A DNA stretch of 64,000 nt from Pseudovirgaria hyperparasitica (taxonomy: Eukaryota; Ascomycota; Dothideomycetes; Acrospermales; Acrospermaceae): positions 1,349,943-1,413,942 of the forward strand of contig NW_022985552.1 in assembly GCF_010093815.1 (NCBI RefSeq), read 5' to 3'. Every line of letters starts with the position of its first letter. Within the stretch, counting starts at the first letter, position 1. Positions 31,044 to 44,600 of this stretch are shown here, one piece after another. The notes under the pieces are model-generated. The model saw only the letters and a list, made by a program, of their open reading frames with translations. It was not told the DNA's origin and searched no databases. A program made the translations under genes and the position numbers.

Positions 31044-32866
31044 ATGGCTGGTGTACTTGGGCATTCTATGCCGCTTCCTGGTGGTCAGGTTAAGGATGCT
31101 GCTCGATATAGTAGTGAGGAGGAGCCACAGAGAGACAGAGTCGGGGGAGAGGGAGACACGTTTGTCTCGACGGGCTTCGACGTCTACCATAAACCGATTG
31201 AGAGTTACGAGGGATATCATCGATATGACCCAGACTTCCAGTGGACGGAGAAGGAGGAGCGCAAGATTGTTCGAAAGGTACCACGAAAGCATCTGCCGAC
31301 TCCCTCGTTCAGTCCTGACTTTGCTACAGATCGATTATCGCATCTGCTCCTGGGTGTGTCTAATGTTCTTCGCATTGCAGCTGGACCGCAGCAACATCCA
31401 GCAAGCACTCAGTGACAACATGCTCCCCGATCTAGGCCTCACAACAAACGACTACAACTACGGCCAGACGATCTTCTACCTGTGCTTCCTGTGTGCCGAG
31501 CTGCCATCGCAACTAGTTTCAAAGAAGATTGGCCCCGACAACTGGATACCGATCCAGATGGTGTCGTGGAGTCTCGTCGCCAGCTGTCAAGCCTTCCTCA
31601 CAGGCCGGTCTTCATTCTTCGCCTGCCGTGCGTTGCTGGGCCTGATTGAGGGCGGATTCATCGTATGTTCCCCCTCTCACTTCCCAGCTGCAACAGTAGA
31701 TAACTTCCACCCAGCCCGATAACGTGCTATACCTCTCATACTGGTACAAGGGCAACGAGCTCCCCACCCGCCTCAGCTGGTTCTGGGTCTCCTACCAAGC
31801 AACCAACATCGTAGGCGCCTTTCTCGCCTTCGGCATCCTGCGTCTGCGCGGACACAACAGCCTCGAGGGCTGGCGCTGGCTCTTCGCGCTCGAAGGCATG
31901 CTGACCGGCCTCATCGGCATCGTCTCCTTCTTCTACCTCGCCCCGTCCCCGACCCAGACGGCAAGCTGGTTCCGCGGCAAGGACGGCTGGTTCACGGAGC
32001 ACGAGGAGAAGATCATGGTCAATCGCGTGCTGCGCGACGACCCGTCCAAGGGCGACATGCATAACCGCCAGGCGCTCGACTGGCGCATGCTGTGGGCTTG
32101 TATCGCGGACTACCATATGTGGCCCATCTACCTCATCGGTCTGTCCTGGCTCATCCCCAACCAGCCTGCCACCGCGTACCTCTCGCTCCAGATCCGCAGC
32201 CTGGGCTTCGGCACATTGCAAACTACCCTCCTCACCGTGCGTTTCCCCCCCCTTTTGTCTTTCCCACACACAGACACCCTTACTCCCCCCCAACACACAC
32301 AACCACTAACACACCCCCAGATCCCCGCCTACGCCCTCTTCATCCTCCAACTCCTCTTCTGGACCTGGCTCTCCGAACGAACCGGCCAACGCTTCTACAC
32401 CATCCTAACCGCCCAACTCTGGGCCCTCCCCCTCCTCCTCGCCCTCGAATTCCTGCCCGCCGCCCAACCCTCCCCCTGGCCCCGCTGGACCCTCTCCACC
32501 CTCCTCGTCGGCCACCCCTACATCCACGCCATCCTCGTCAGCCTCACCTCGCGCAACGCCGGCGCCGTCCGCACCCGCACCTTCGCCGCCGCGCTCTACA
32601 ACATGGCCGTGCAGGCGAGCAATATCGTCGGGCAGAATATCTATAGGGATGCGGATGCGCCGCTGTATCGCGTGGGGAATAGGGTGTTGTTGGGGATTTG
32701 TGTGTGGAATGGGGTGTTGGTGCTGGGGGCGAGGGCGTATTATGTGCGGGTTAATGCGGGGAGGGAGAGGGTTTGGGGGGAGTGGGCGGTTGGGGAGAGG
32801 GAGGGGTATTTGAGGGGGACTACGGAGAGGGGGAATAAGAGGGTGGATTTCAGGTTTGCGATTTGA
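31044..32866 (+). CDS. MFS permease, anion:cation symporter (Dal5-like) family
   Basis: Exons 31044-31277, 31330-31662, 31715-32236 and 32321-32866 give 544 residues; introns are 52, 52 and 84 nt, all in phase 0. The cytosolic N-terminus ends EERKIVRK, then [26 protein letters not shown] begins TM1 of the Dal5 family, followed by the family motifs [42 protein letters not shown] and [18 protein letters not shown]. About 12 membrane segments can be counted. Relatives carry allantoate, ureidosuccinate, nicotinate, biotin, pantothenate and (Soa1) sulfate/sulfonates. Its position next to the TauD-type dioxygenase points to a sulfonate or a related anion. The C-terminal tail is short and basic. Confidence 0.9.
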
Positions 32867-33488
32867 GGGGGATGGACGTGTTGATGGAACCTGGGGCCTT
32901 GGATTCATGGGTTCATGGATGAGATGAAGTTGTGGGATGGAGTCTTAGTAGTGATACTCCCAGGTTCAGTCTGCCCTCGTACACCTGACCACAACCTCCA
33001 TACCAACCAACAACACTCCCACGGTGACGTGGCGACGCACTACAAAACGCCATCACAGTTCACAGAACCCAGCTAACCTGCTATCACCCCAACCACTACC
33101 ACACAATCCTCAATACGAACAACCTAACCACAACCCCCCCAGCTCAGGGGTAGGAGGTAGATATATATCATTACACAGCCACCCGCGCAGCTCCCCGAGC
33201 ACGAACAGCAGGCATAGCTAGACTAGACTATGTAGACAGAAGATGAAAAAAAAAAAAACAAGAGTATAAGGCAGAACGAATGAATGACGGCGGTTGGATG
33301 ATTACTTCCCCTTTCCTCCTCTCCCCTCCACATTAACCTCCTTTTTCCCTCATGACCTTCCTTCCTTCCAACTCATTAATAGCATCGTCTCAAATAGCTA
33401 ACCACACACCCTCTTGACCATACACATACATTCAACCCGCCAACCACTCCACCCTCCACCACCCCAAACCACAAACCCCTCAAACCCC
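32867..33488. other. Intergenic, 3' regions of convergent genes
   Basis: 0.6 kb of A/C-rich DNA with an A12 run near 33246. No credible gene. Confidence 0.7.
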
Positions 33489-35177
33489 TCAAAACGCAAC
33501 CCCAACCGGCGTCCGCGGATTCATCCTCAGCGGATCAACCCGCCCATCCCTCCCTCCAACCTCAACCTCCACCTCCTCCTTCCTCCCCCAAACCTCCCCC
33601 TCCCCCCACCCCAACCCCTTCCTCGCACTGCGCGGACTCAAACCACCAGGCGTCGCCGGACACCGCGCCGTCGAGCAACTCGTCCGACTCGTCACCAGAC
33701 TAGGCACTGTAGTGGCGAGCGAGAGCGTTGATGCCGATGTGATTGTAGACGTAGACGTAGACGTAGACGCAGACGTCAACGCCGTAGACGCCGTAGACGG
33801 ACGCTGCGCATGTCTGCCCTGCGCCCCAGCGCGCCCCATCCAGCCCCACACGCGCGGCCTGACACTCGCGAGCGACTCCTTGAGCACACTCACAACGTGC
33901 CTATCCGCCCTTTCCGTCCCTGCCGCACCTGCTTTCTCCGCCCCTGACGACGACGACGAAGAATAAAACCCAGGCGAATCAGGAGCCATGTAAAACGGCG
34001 TCCGCACCTGCACCTGCACCTGCCCCGGCGCAAGCGGGAGGGGCTTAGCACAGACCCAGGGGACGGAGAACGCGGAGCCGATTTCGGAGAGGGTTTCGGA
34101 GCGGGCGCGGATGCGGTGCGAGGGGGCGAGGGCGGGGATGTGGTGGCTTGGGGAGGGAGGGGGGCGGGATGTGGTTGTGGTTGTGGAGAAGGACGGGGAA
34201 GAGGAGGATAGGGTGGAGATGGAAGTGGAAGTGGAGGCGTGGGCGCGGCGTTCTTGGATGATGGATTTGAGTTCGCGGATTGCGGCGTCGATTTCGTTGC
34301 GGGTGGAGAGGAAGGAGGGGCGGGTTGTGCGTTGGGGGTTGGAGCGGGCTGGGGTGGATGAGTGGGTGTTGTGGTGAGATTGGGGTGGAGAGGAGGGGAG
34401 TGGGATGGTGGAGGATGAGGTGGTGGTGGTAGATGAGTGTTTGTCGGTGGTGGGTATAGGGGAATCGGGGATGGAAGGGAGTGTTTGCAGAGCGGTTGGA
34501 CGGTCTTCGAAATCCGGGCCGTGAAGGAGCGAGAGGTCGATTAAAGGGTTTAGGCTAAGGCGAGAGCTGGACCTTCTGGTTACTGAAGTGGTGGTGGTGT
34601 TCTCTGATCTGACTGAGTCCCATCGTCCGCCAAAGCGTGATGTCGTCGTCGTCGAGGAGACGGAAGACGGTCGCGAATGAACCACGGCCTGTTCAGGAAA
34701 CTCCAGCGACGGGAGCACCTTTGTCCAGTCTGATTCTGTAAAGTCTGGAAGTGGAGAGAGGCGGTTTTTGGGCTCATATATCGAGAGCTCAAGAGGCCTC
34801 AAGCTCGGAGGCCGCGTAGTCGAGCGACGCGGGGGTGATTCCTTGTTCGCAGGTCGGCAGTCTATAGACATGCTACCACTGAGTCGACTGGCTCGACTGA
34901 TCGATCGATGACCGCTCGTTGTCGGCCATCGCGAGACGATCGTGCTCACGGTGTGGTGATAAGGACGTGGTTGGTCGACCACAGGAACGACATCCTCTTC
35001 TTGAACTGTGACGAATCAGTGACTTGAACAGATGAGTATATCCAAGAGTCAGTTACCATTACAGCGAAGCTCAGCTTCAGCATAATCCTCGTCGTGACCC
35101 CATGATGCACAGCATCCCAGCGTGACCAGCCAGTTGTTCTTCAATACAGCAGCATTGCTATGCCGCGCCTCGCCCAT
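33489..35177 (-). CDS. Ser/Thr/Pro-rich disordered protein, unknown function
   Basis: Exons 35177-35057 and 35005-33489 (51-nt intron, GTAACT donor, CACAG acceptor) give 545 residues. The first exon encodes MGEARHSNAAVLKNNWLVTL and a GCCASWGHDEDYAEAEL segment. The rest is Ser/Thr/Pro/Arg-rich with long Thr and Ser runs; two short ordered-looking islands stand out: SIYEPKNRLSPLPDF with SDWTKVLPSLEFPEQA (residues about 130-160) and a helix RNEIDAAIRELKSIIQERRA (about 290). The island motifs suggest peptide-binding or signalling docking sites, but no family is recognised. The start is the first ATG and lies just upstream of a hydrophobic start; whether the short N-terminal stretch is a signal anchor is uncertain. 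Confidence 0.7.
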
Positions 35178-35960
35178 GGCGTCCGCAGGCGCAGAACTTC
35201 AAAGGGATCTGAGCTCACAAGCACACAGTCATCTCGTCTCTTCTCAGAAGATGTGGATGGCAGAAAGGAATGGAAGTGTTATAGAAATATGGTAGTATGC
35301 AAATCCGGCCGACCAACAATGACAAAGAAGGGAAAATATTAGAAGCGAGACCCAAAGCAACCGGCACTGGGCACAGTATAACTTCAATATGACAGCAAGA
35401 AAAGAGATATGGAAATCCACAGAGAAGAAGCGGATGATGGTAGCTAAGTCATGCAGCAGCAAATTACCATGTCAACTTGTCAGTGAGAATAACCATCATA
35501 TACGCGCTGACTGGTTGCACCGTTGGGTGTGTTGTTGTGAGGTTCTGGCCAATCATGATTTCGTATCAGGTTTGAAGGCAAAATAGACTAACCTCACTTG
35601 GCTAGACCCATATCTGGCGATTGCTTATTCGCTAGGTGACCAGTCGCCCCTGCCCAGAGCGGCGCGTAAACAGAAACCCCTTCTCGAACAATTATCAAGG
35701 GGTCTCTCGCAGCCACTGGTGAGTGTATTGGTGACGCCAAGCAGTGTCCTCATCCGCCAACCATCCAACGAGCGCAGACATATGCTGTTACAAAGACATT
35801 TGCCTACGGCCCTGAGTGATACTCTATGTTTGTAGATTGCGAGTGATTGGCTTGAACAATTCGCCTGAAACATCTATCCATGTTCACTGTCAAACGCCAC
35901 ATACTACCCCCGCTATGCAAATACCGTGTAGGGCCACTGTAGATATCTGTCAAAGTCCAA
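35178..35960. other. Intergenic, no gene recognised
   Basis: 0.8 kb between the start of the disordered-protein gene and the end of the DUF300 gene. Nothing with recognisable coding features. Confidence 0.65.
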
Positions 35961-38226
35961 TCAGTCCTGGTCTTGCTCCTTCGCATTGCCCCAGACGTCG
36001 CGCTCTTCTCGGAAGCTACCAAAGTGCGAACTGCTGTGAGATGGCTCGTCTGTGTGGTCTCGCGTCTGCCACCTGAGGGCTTCATCAGATTGATGTGCAG
36101 AGAAACCGCCCACGTCTTCTTCGTTATCCCCATCCGCGAATGGCCGATCGAGATTGTGCTCATCCTCAGTATGAGTGTGAGGCGCATCCGGCTCAAAGCC
36201 TTCCCGTACTACTTCTGCTTCTCCCTCCTCTGGATATGTTTTACTGCCCTCGTGTTAGTTAAGGTGCTGATATGGTGAGTTAATTCTAGACGTACACGTA
36301 GTGCTTCGGTTCAGCCTCGTTCCAACCAGGCCCTCCTTCCTTGCGAGCTCGGACCCTCTCGATGTCTTCAGCCTCGTGGTCTTCCACTACAAGATCGACA
36401 AGCTGACTCCTGTCCGACTTGCCTGAACCTGAGGACGATGAGTGGTTCCGCTTCAACATCTGTCCCACCGCTTGCAGACGAGATGGCGATTTGGAGTTGC
36501 TTGAACTCTCACTGTTTCTCCGATCCTCAGCCTCCTCCTGAATATGTTGTATTCGGCTCTTGCGACGTTGTTTGTTCTGTCTAGTCGGCTGTAAAACATG
36601 CCTGTTTGTGGACGCGGACACTATCGTGGGGCTACCATATAGTCTCTGTTCACGACTTGCAGTGTGTGCTGTAATGACCGGGTAATTGCAATCTCCAAAT
36701 TCGAGTGCTCGAGCATTGGTATATAGCTGCTCTTCTTCAGGATCTAGACTCTCTTCCATGTTGTCTTCTTCGGCAACGCCATAAGTATTTGTCTCGAGGG
36801 CTCGATGTGCACCAGGACTCATCGTGCGAGCCCGACTCTCCGCCGCTTTTTTCAGCAGCGGAGTCCGACTGTCGTCAGCATGCTCTCCTGGTTTCGGAAT
36901 CCAATATTTGCCTTTGCCTCCTCGTTCGTATCTCATGCCTTCCATCATTCTTGCAGTACGTGATGCTGATTGCTCGTGTCCCAGAACGTTGTCACGCGCG
37001 TCAAAGTAGCGATACTCATAGTTTTTCCCAGAGAAAGTTCCTTTGGTGTCTTCGATCAAATCTCGTGGTCCGAAAGCATCTCGCAGCGCATATTTGATCG
37101 GCATACGGGCAGATGAAATCGTGACGTCGGCATAATCGTGCCAAGAAAATGCGTACCAGTGCAGTATCGCAAAGAGGGGCATTTCAAAGCTGATCAGGGC
37201 ATCCTGAATAGATGCTGCCAGATTGTCCGGTGTATAGCCTTGGACATCGTTGGGCAAGGCATTGAGCCAAACAAGAATCGACAAGAAGAAGCCTTGCCAG
37301 TAGGATGCGAAGATGATGCCCTTGACACAGAGGAACTTGGGCATAGGTCGGAAAGGTTGCAGATCGGCTGACATACACACCCAGAACAAGGCAAGGGCAT
37401 ATAGGCATACGGTGATGCTTACGTTGTATATCAAGCCACTCCAGAAGTAGCCAGAGGTCACGCCAAGATATCCTTCTTTATAGGTTCCGGTAGCTTTCAG
37501 AATGATGGCTGCTACCGCGAGTACAGGCTTCACCCAGGTGTACTGAAGAATACCACGCTTTATAGCAAGGAAAGTATGCGGATCGGAGATGTCGACTTTA
37601 GGGAGGCAATGGTTGAGGGGCCAGAGATGCGAGACTGGCCGTCGACCATGCATCATCACGATGAGGGCTCGCTCGCCGCCAAGAAAGTTGATTAGGAGCT
37701 GGAAGAAGGTATATATAGTGAAGGCCTAGCTTAAGGTATCAGCATCCTGAATTATGTATGAGCACTAGGAGACTCACTTCATATACATCCTGTACAGGCC
37801 TTACCCAGAATGCCACGGACAGTGATGTGAGGCTTGCCCATGATGCTGCCGAAAAGATCGGAACCCTGGTCCACAACTCAGCACGTCTTCATAGAAAATC
37901 CATAGATGTATACAGACATCACAAGTATACGAACTACATATCGCTGTAAAAGAGGCTTGCGATAGTTTTTGCTGTAGAGTTTTAATGTTGATCTACGCAG
38001 CATGTTGGGGCGACATCATCACTCACGACTGAAGCCATACAGACCTGTAGCAATCTAGTCAGCGATGTCATATGAGTCTTCTAGAGCTGACTTACACGCA
38101 TGTCAGTGCGGTTGCAACAAGAGCTGCAACACCAGCCACTATGATGACAGCACGATTAAACCTTGATCCAGTGCCATTGCCCGCCATGAGATGGATATCG
38201 CCGGCGTCGCGGCGAAGGGCGTCCAT
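35961..38226 (-). CDS. DUF300 / TMEM184-like (OST-alpha fold) membrane protein
   Basis: Six exons: 38226-38096, 38044-38027, 37971-37918, 37865-37778, 37725-36296 and 36243-35961, giving 667 residues. The second exon is only 18 nt (SVWLQ plus split codons). Splice junctions were chosen so that the family sequence NYRKPLLQRYVVRIL / VPIFSAASWASL / EAFTIYTFFQLLINFLGGERAL runs without a break. Seven membrane segments are expected in the first 330 residues; signature motifs are KVDISDPHTFLAIKRGILQYTW, SGLIYNVSITVCLYALALFW and FEMPLFAILHWYAFSW. RMMEGMRYERGGKGKYWIPKPG follows, and the long C-terminal tail is disordered and acidic. Relatives include plant LAZ1 and animal TMEM184; roles in membrane trafficking at the vacuole or plasma membrane are proposed. 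It is divergent from CSF1. Confidence 0.9.
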
Positions 38227-38658
38227 GGCCAGTCGCGTCGAGCTACAACACGTAGCAGGTCGAGAAGGATGAATAGATCAAACAGGAAGCCTCATGATAT
38301 CCAGTAGACGTCGTTGTTCAGGCGAAACCGTACGAGGTGTTTTGCAGTGTTTGAAGCTGCGGCCTAGAGCGCGCATGATCCTTGATCATCCATAGACCCT
38401 GACCAAGCTTTCTGCTCCAAATAAGTTTGCATGCGCAATGTGCATACCTAGGTGCGTGACGTATTATACGCTAAACGACATCGGGCCAAGCGTAGGTACA
38501 CAAGAATTCGAAGGCGCCCTTCAGGCTTCACCATCTTTATATACCACGGAGAGGTAGAATCGGAGCCGTTGCATTGCTTGTTTCTGTACCTCAAAAGAGC
38601 TGGATGGTCTCAGAAACAACATGACCACCGCGCAGGAAACTTTGTGCACGCAATTACA
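38227..38658. promoter_or_regulatory. Divergent promoter region of the DUF300 gene and CSF1
   Basis: 432 bp between two starts. No repeat or motif stands out. Confidence 0.5.
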
Positions 38659-41600
38659 ATGGCGAGCGGGCTGACCGGAGCTCCATTGCGCGTTGGCGAT
38701 GGCTTTAACTGGTATGCACACGGCAGACGTGTATTGCACGCAATAATCACTAATTACCCACAGGATTTATTTCGTCGAGCTTCTTGTCTGCGCAGTGCTG
38801 ACCATATTCTTCCTCTTCTACTTCAATCGGCTCTTTGGGACCATCGTTTCCTACGCTATACGAGCTTTCACCTGGCACAAATACCAAGCGTACATCGACA
38901 TACAGTCCCTACAGATCTCCTTACTAGCGGGTCGCATCTTCTTCAAGGACATTCGTTACCACGCGCACAATCAGACCATTCTGGTACACGGTGGCTACAT
39001 CACCTGGCAATACTGGTTGCGTACTGTTCAAGATACGGATGTCTTCGACCCCAGTCCACACAGAGGTGGCCGAGGCAGGTCTGCGAGTTCCAGTCGCGCA
39101 GGAAGCCAGAGTAGGAGCCGAAGCGTGGACAGGGAGGAGAAAGCAGGTAGCCAAGAAACGAAAAAGCTGCCATACCGTATCACTGTCAAGGTGTCCGGAC
39201 TTGAAGCTTTTATCTATAATCGCAGTCCGGTATACGATTCGATACTGGCCAACATAACAAAGAAACGCGAACATGGTCAGACAGCAAATGCCCCAAAAAG
39301 GTCGCAAGAAGACGAGATGCTGTCTCAGTTTATTTCCGAGACCTCGCGGGCCTCGCGGGATCACCGTCCGGGTCATGAAAAAGAGATGTCGGGCTACCCC
39401 GCTGGCTATGCGTCTCATCCAGAAGAGGACATTCTCAGGCAGCCGAATCCCCCACCTTCGTTCTTAAGGTTATTTCCTATTCACGTCGATTGTAATAAGG
39501 GAGCCGTTGCTCTCGGCAACGAGAATACAACCTCTGTCCTGACTGCACAGTTCGAGAAGGCGAGTGGAGAGTTTAGTGCTACCCACTCCGGTCCCCTTGA
39601 TGTTTATCGGCAGCTCTTCAATTTCGAATTCATACATCCGGTCGTTCATATGCGCAAGAATCATGATTTCAAATCCCTTCAGCTCGCCACCGCAGCACGT
39701 TTGAAAAAGAACGCCGAGGATGGAGAGTTATCAGACAAGACCTTGAATCCCCATCAAGAAGACTCAAAACGGAAATGGCGCCCATGGAATCCTTTTGCTA
39801 CGCTTTGGAACACGTCGACCGAATCTATCAAGATGATCGCGAGCAAGCATGGACAGTTCCAAGCAGGTCAGCCTTCCTTTCCCGGCCAGGAGCGCTGGCA
39901 AGGATTATCGAGATATGTACATGATAGCCAGAATGATGAGCATGATGAGTGGGATGGAGTAGAATATGGTAAAACTTCCCTCATCGCAGACGTCCCTCGG
40001 CTCCGAATGAGCTTTTATTGGGACGTACCTGGTCCTGTGTCAACGAAAACGGATCCACCAGATTCTGGGATGTCTTCTGAGAATATTAATGGAGATTTAC
40101 CTCCTGCGTACGGTATGGACCTGCAAGTATATGGCGGTACGATCAACTATGGTCCCTGGGCCGACAGGCAGCGCATCAATCTGCAGAACATATTCTTTCC
40201 AGCCAATCATGTTGACGCCATTCCAGCCACACCCCTCTCAAAGGGCCAGACTCGCGCTTCCACGATATTCAAACTTTTCATCAGTATCGAGCAGGATACT
40301 ACGATACGCATTCCTATGCGTGAGGCTTCGAAAGATTGGAAATGGAAAGGCAAGGCCAGCGATATCCTCGGAGGCGACAAAAATGACCACAAAGACACGC
40401 TTCGCTCTAGAATACGACCTGGGCGCAATAAAAATGACAAAGGGGCCGGTGCTACTGTCCGACCTTTCGCTTGGCTTGACGTCAAGGTTCTGGGAAACAC
40501 CACTGTCAATTACGATATGGATATGTTTGCCCGGAATGATGGCTATCGTAACCTTCTTGATGTTGACTTCAGTGGTACTGAGATCTCATCAAGTGTGAAT
40601 CACGGCTTATTGTGGAGGACAGGGCAAGTCACGGTCAGCTCGAACATGTCGAACCCACTGGTATGGAATAAACTTCGGAAATGGACGTTTGAAATCAAAA
40701 TCAACGATCTTGACCTCTTTATTCTTCGAGATCACCTATTTTTGATAACAGATCTTATAACAGATTGGAGTTCTGGACCGCCACCTGACTACTTCACATT
40801 CACCCCTATGCAGTACCTTCTCACAATTGACTTCAATCGCTTCAAGATGTACCTCAATACCAATGACTCAAACATCGTCAACAACCCGTCGGAACTCGAG
40901 GAAAACAATTTTGTCATCCTGTTTGGCAGACAACTGCATGGTGAAGTCACCATCCCCCTAGACCGCTTTTGTCCTGCTCAAAGTGAAATACCGTTCGACG
41001 TGAAAGGCCAAGATCTTGGCTTGGATCTCTCCATGTCCCCACGCAATACTCTGCACACATTTGTGCGCTCGCCTCACGTGGCACGCTTGGGCAATATCAG
41101 GATGCGTGGAAGCCACAGTTACTTTACCACAACTGCACCCAACCTTACTGATAGATTGCACTTTGATATAGACGGTTCCAACTTCTCTCTTACATTATAT
41201 GGATTTCTCATTCGGCAATTGCTGGTCCTCAAAGAAAACTATTTCGGTGAAGACCTACACTTTAAAACTCTGGAAGAGTATCAGAGTCTGCAGCCAGGTG
41301 GCCTAGGCACTGGTGACCAGCCTGAAGATCAAAACGGACGTCATAATAAATCCAACGACTTGGATGTCATACTTTGCATCACTGCGAGCGAATGTAATGC
41401 ACTCTTACCGTCCAACATCTACTCCGCAGACCATGGCATTCGAGTGGATTTACCCTACGCATCTGCCGATCTTCGTTTCACCAATTATTACATGGATTTG
41501 GAGACGAACTTCAGTCCTCTGAGTGTATCTCTTGGGAACATACCTACGGATCCCGATGGGCCTGCAGAAAATAGTGGCCAAACTGAAATATTCATCGACT

Positions 41601-44600
41601 CTGCCAGTATAGTCGGACACCGGCTCTTTGGTCTACCTCCGACTGAGCCGACTTACGTCTGCAACTGGGACTTCACCGTCGGTGAGACCATAGGCGAATG
41701 CTCAGTTGAGTTCCTCGATGAGCTTGCTAGCAGTGCGCAAGGCTTTGCATTTTCATTAGACGATTACGAGAATGCTTTGCCAGTGCTTAATCCCATAGAA
41801 CTCCATGACGTCACATTTCTGCGCCTTAATACTTCGCTGATACGAATCTGGCTTCATATCGGGCAAGAAGCATTGCTGATTAGCTGTGAGCCAGTGAAAC
41901 TCGATTTCAACGATTGGGCGGGAAAACATTTCTCTCAACGCCTCAACGTACAAGTTCCCAAGTTAGTTATCGCGTGTGCAGATGCTAGCACAACCTCACG
42001 ACATCGCACTTCCGATGGCCACCGTCAAAGTGTCATGACGCATGCATACTTAGACACGTCGATATCTCTAAGCATGGTCCGGCGCAAATTGGGATTCACA
42101 GCAGATCGACAGCTTCAACAAGATCATATTTACGAGCATGACAAGCGTACGAAACGCACGGATTTCCTGCTTATTAACAACCATGCTGATTTGGCTCGGA
42201 GCAAGTCGATAAACAACACTCAGACCCCTGCATTGATATTCCCTCCAATGCCTCTGCCTGTTGGCGTCCAGATTGACTCCATGTCCACGAGCAGCCTACG
42301 GACACCGACTCAGTATGAGGCTTCTATCAAGGGTAGCATTCAGATGCAGAGAAACATGCCCACCGCTACCTTGTCTCGTTCATCTACTGAGAACTTACCT
42401 GATTGGCGCAAGCAACCATCAACAACAACAATGGTCTCTTCCAAAGGCGGTTGTTCAGACGACTGGGTGAGCTCGATGACTACCGATCATCAGCTTGAGG
42501 GACAACCATGGCTTCCTGCGTCCATTGCATTGACCAGTTCCTTGGCTCCACCATACTTTCCGATGCACCAAATTGAACTCGACCTGGCTGACGTAGATCC
42601 TCTACCTGTACTCGAAACCCATCATGCAAATGAGACGCAAATTTCAGGGAAGATACAAACGCCCGATGCCACGTATGACTTGGACGAAGACATGGTCCAT
42701 ACCAGTTTCGTTGTTAGCACAGGCCAAGGGATCCGCATATTCTGTACTCCTAAAGCGATCTCAGTGGTAGCCAGCATACTCGAGCACATCCTTCCGAAGA
42801 ATCCAGACTCAATCCTCGATGCTCTTCAAGTGTCGACTTTGTCAACAATACTAGACTCAAACAAGCGAGATGAGGGTAAAGGAAAGTCTAATGAAGTTAG
42901 CATCAGTGTACCGCAAATTCATGTGAGACTCTGTAACGAATCTTCCGTACGAACTGACTATGGCGCCCACATGGAGACGGATCAATACGACATGTACATC
43001 AGAAACCCTCATCTTCTCCTGCGGAGCAAGTCCTTCCCGAGATACGAGGCTGTCCCCGAAGTGAAGCGATCTCTTTCTGTTCATGCAACGTTTTCGGTCT
43101 TCGACCTCTCCATTCGCCAGAAACAGAGCGGCATTGAATCAGACGACGTGGCCGTGTCTGCGCGTGTCAATGATTTCCTGCTTTGGATATCTCAAGCTAG
43201 GACCAACTCAATCAACGTAACTGTTAAGTGTTGCGAGATTGCTAATGCTAGTAAACAGATCAACTACCTAGCATCATTGATACATCGCACTGCAGTCCTT
43301 GCCACAGAGGTCGAAAAGATATTCTCAGACCTCGCTAGCAATTGGCAAAGTCGACTTCGATACATGGTTTATTACCTAAGTAACCGCGGGAAAGACGTAC
43401 CCGATCCTACTTTCCTCACCCGAGCTTCTTATGTCGGGCGGGTCGGTCCCGATCATCTTCGCAATTCAGATTCGTGGAAGATTCTATCGCGGCTCCGCTT
43501 TATCCTACAGAACTTAAGTCACAATGATTATGATCAACTATCATCTGCTTGTCGCGATCAAGAGTTCATCTACCCCGAGGACTCACCACATGAGATTATA
43601 TCCCTTTGGGACCAGTGGAGAGCTTGGGATCTGAAATCAGTCAAGAAGAGTCTCGTTATGCAAAAGCTTTACGGTCCCTTCCAGGACGTTACTGTGTTGG
43701 ACGAAGCTGCCGAGCTGCCTCTATATATCAACGTTAAAGCCGCCATCATCAAGGCAATCATCGATCCGGGACCTAAACAAACAGACTTTTCAACTCAGCT
43801 CTTCTCTGCAGCAGTGAGATCCGACCCGCCGCCTCCCCCTTCGGGTCTGCATCTCGTAGAGCAAGAGTCGCGCAAAACAACCATCCAATTAAGCTCGAGA
43901 AACATGATGCTCAAGGTTAATTGGGAGGTTTGCGAACTTATAGAGAAGTTATTGACGATGTTCAAAAACAGCAGTGCACGAAACCCCCAAAAAGAAACAC
44001 GGGTCGTCTTAGGGCCCCCTAATCCCGGGCCGTCGAAGGCGACCAAAAGCCGTCATGATTTTCATCTGGTATACGCCACAGAAATCGCTAGCATTGAGAT
44101 GGACTGCATCAATGTCATGTTGACATGCGCATCTCAGGATGTCAAAATCTCACTAGCTGGGTACAAGGGTACGGAGTCCAATCAAGGTGTATTCGTCAGC
44201 GCCGTTGCCTCCGCCGATAATTCAGGGGCGCACCTTCGGTCACGTTCACGACTGCTTCTTCGCACCGAAGCTGAGTTCCCTTCCATCTACATATCTCACC
44301 ACGGAAATCGCGAGACAGTGGACGAACTACGTATTATCGGTGCTTGTAAAGTCGCTGCCATTGAACTGACAGAGGAGATCCTTGGGCTGTTCGAAGTCGC
44401 GGATGCTGTATTAGTCGACGAAGCTGCCTTCGTGTTCCAGCAGATTCAGAAATTCCCGACAGATAATAAGGAGCAGTCGAAACTTGATCAACGACGCTCG
44501 AACATTCCTAAATTAACTATTGCACTGCTGATGGACACATACTACATCGACGTCACTATTCTCCCCACTCTGTCATATTCAATCGCAGGCGGTATAGGCC

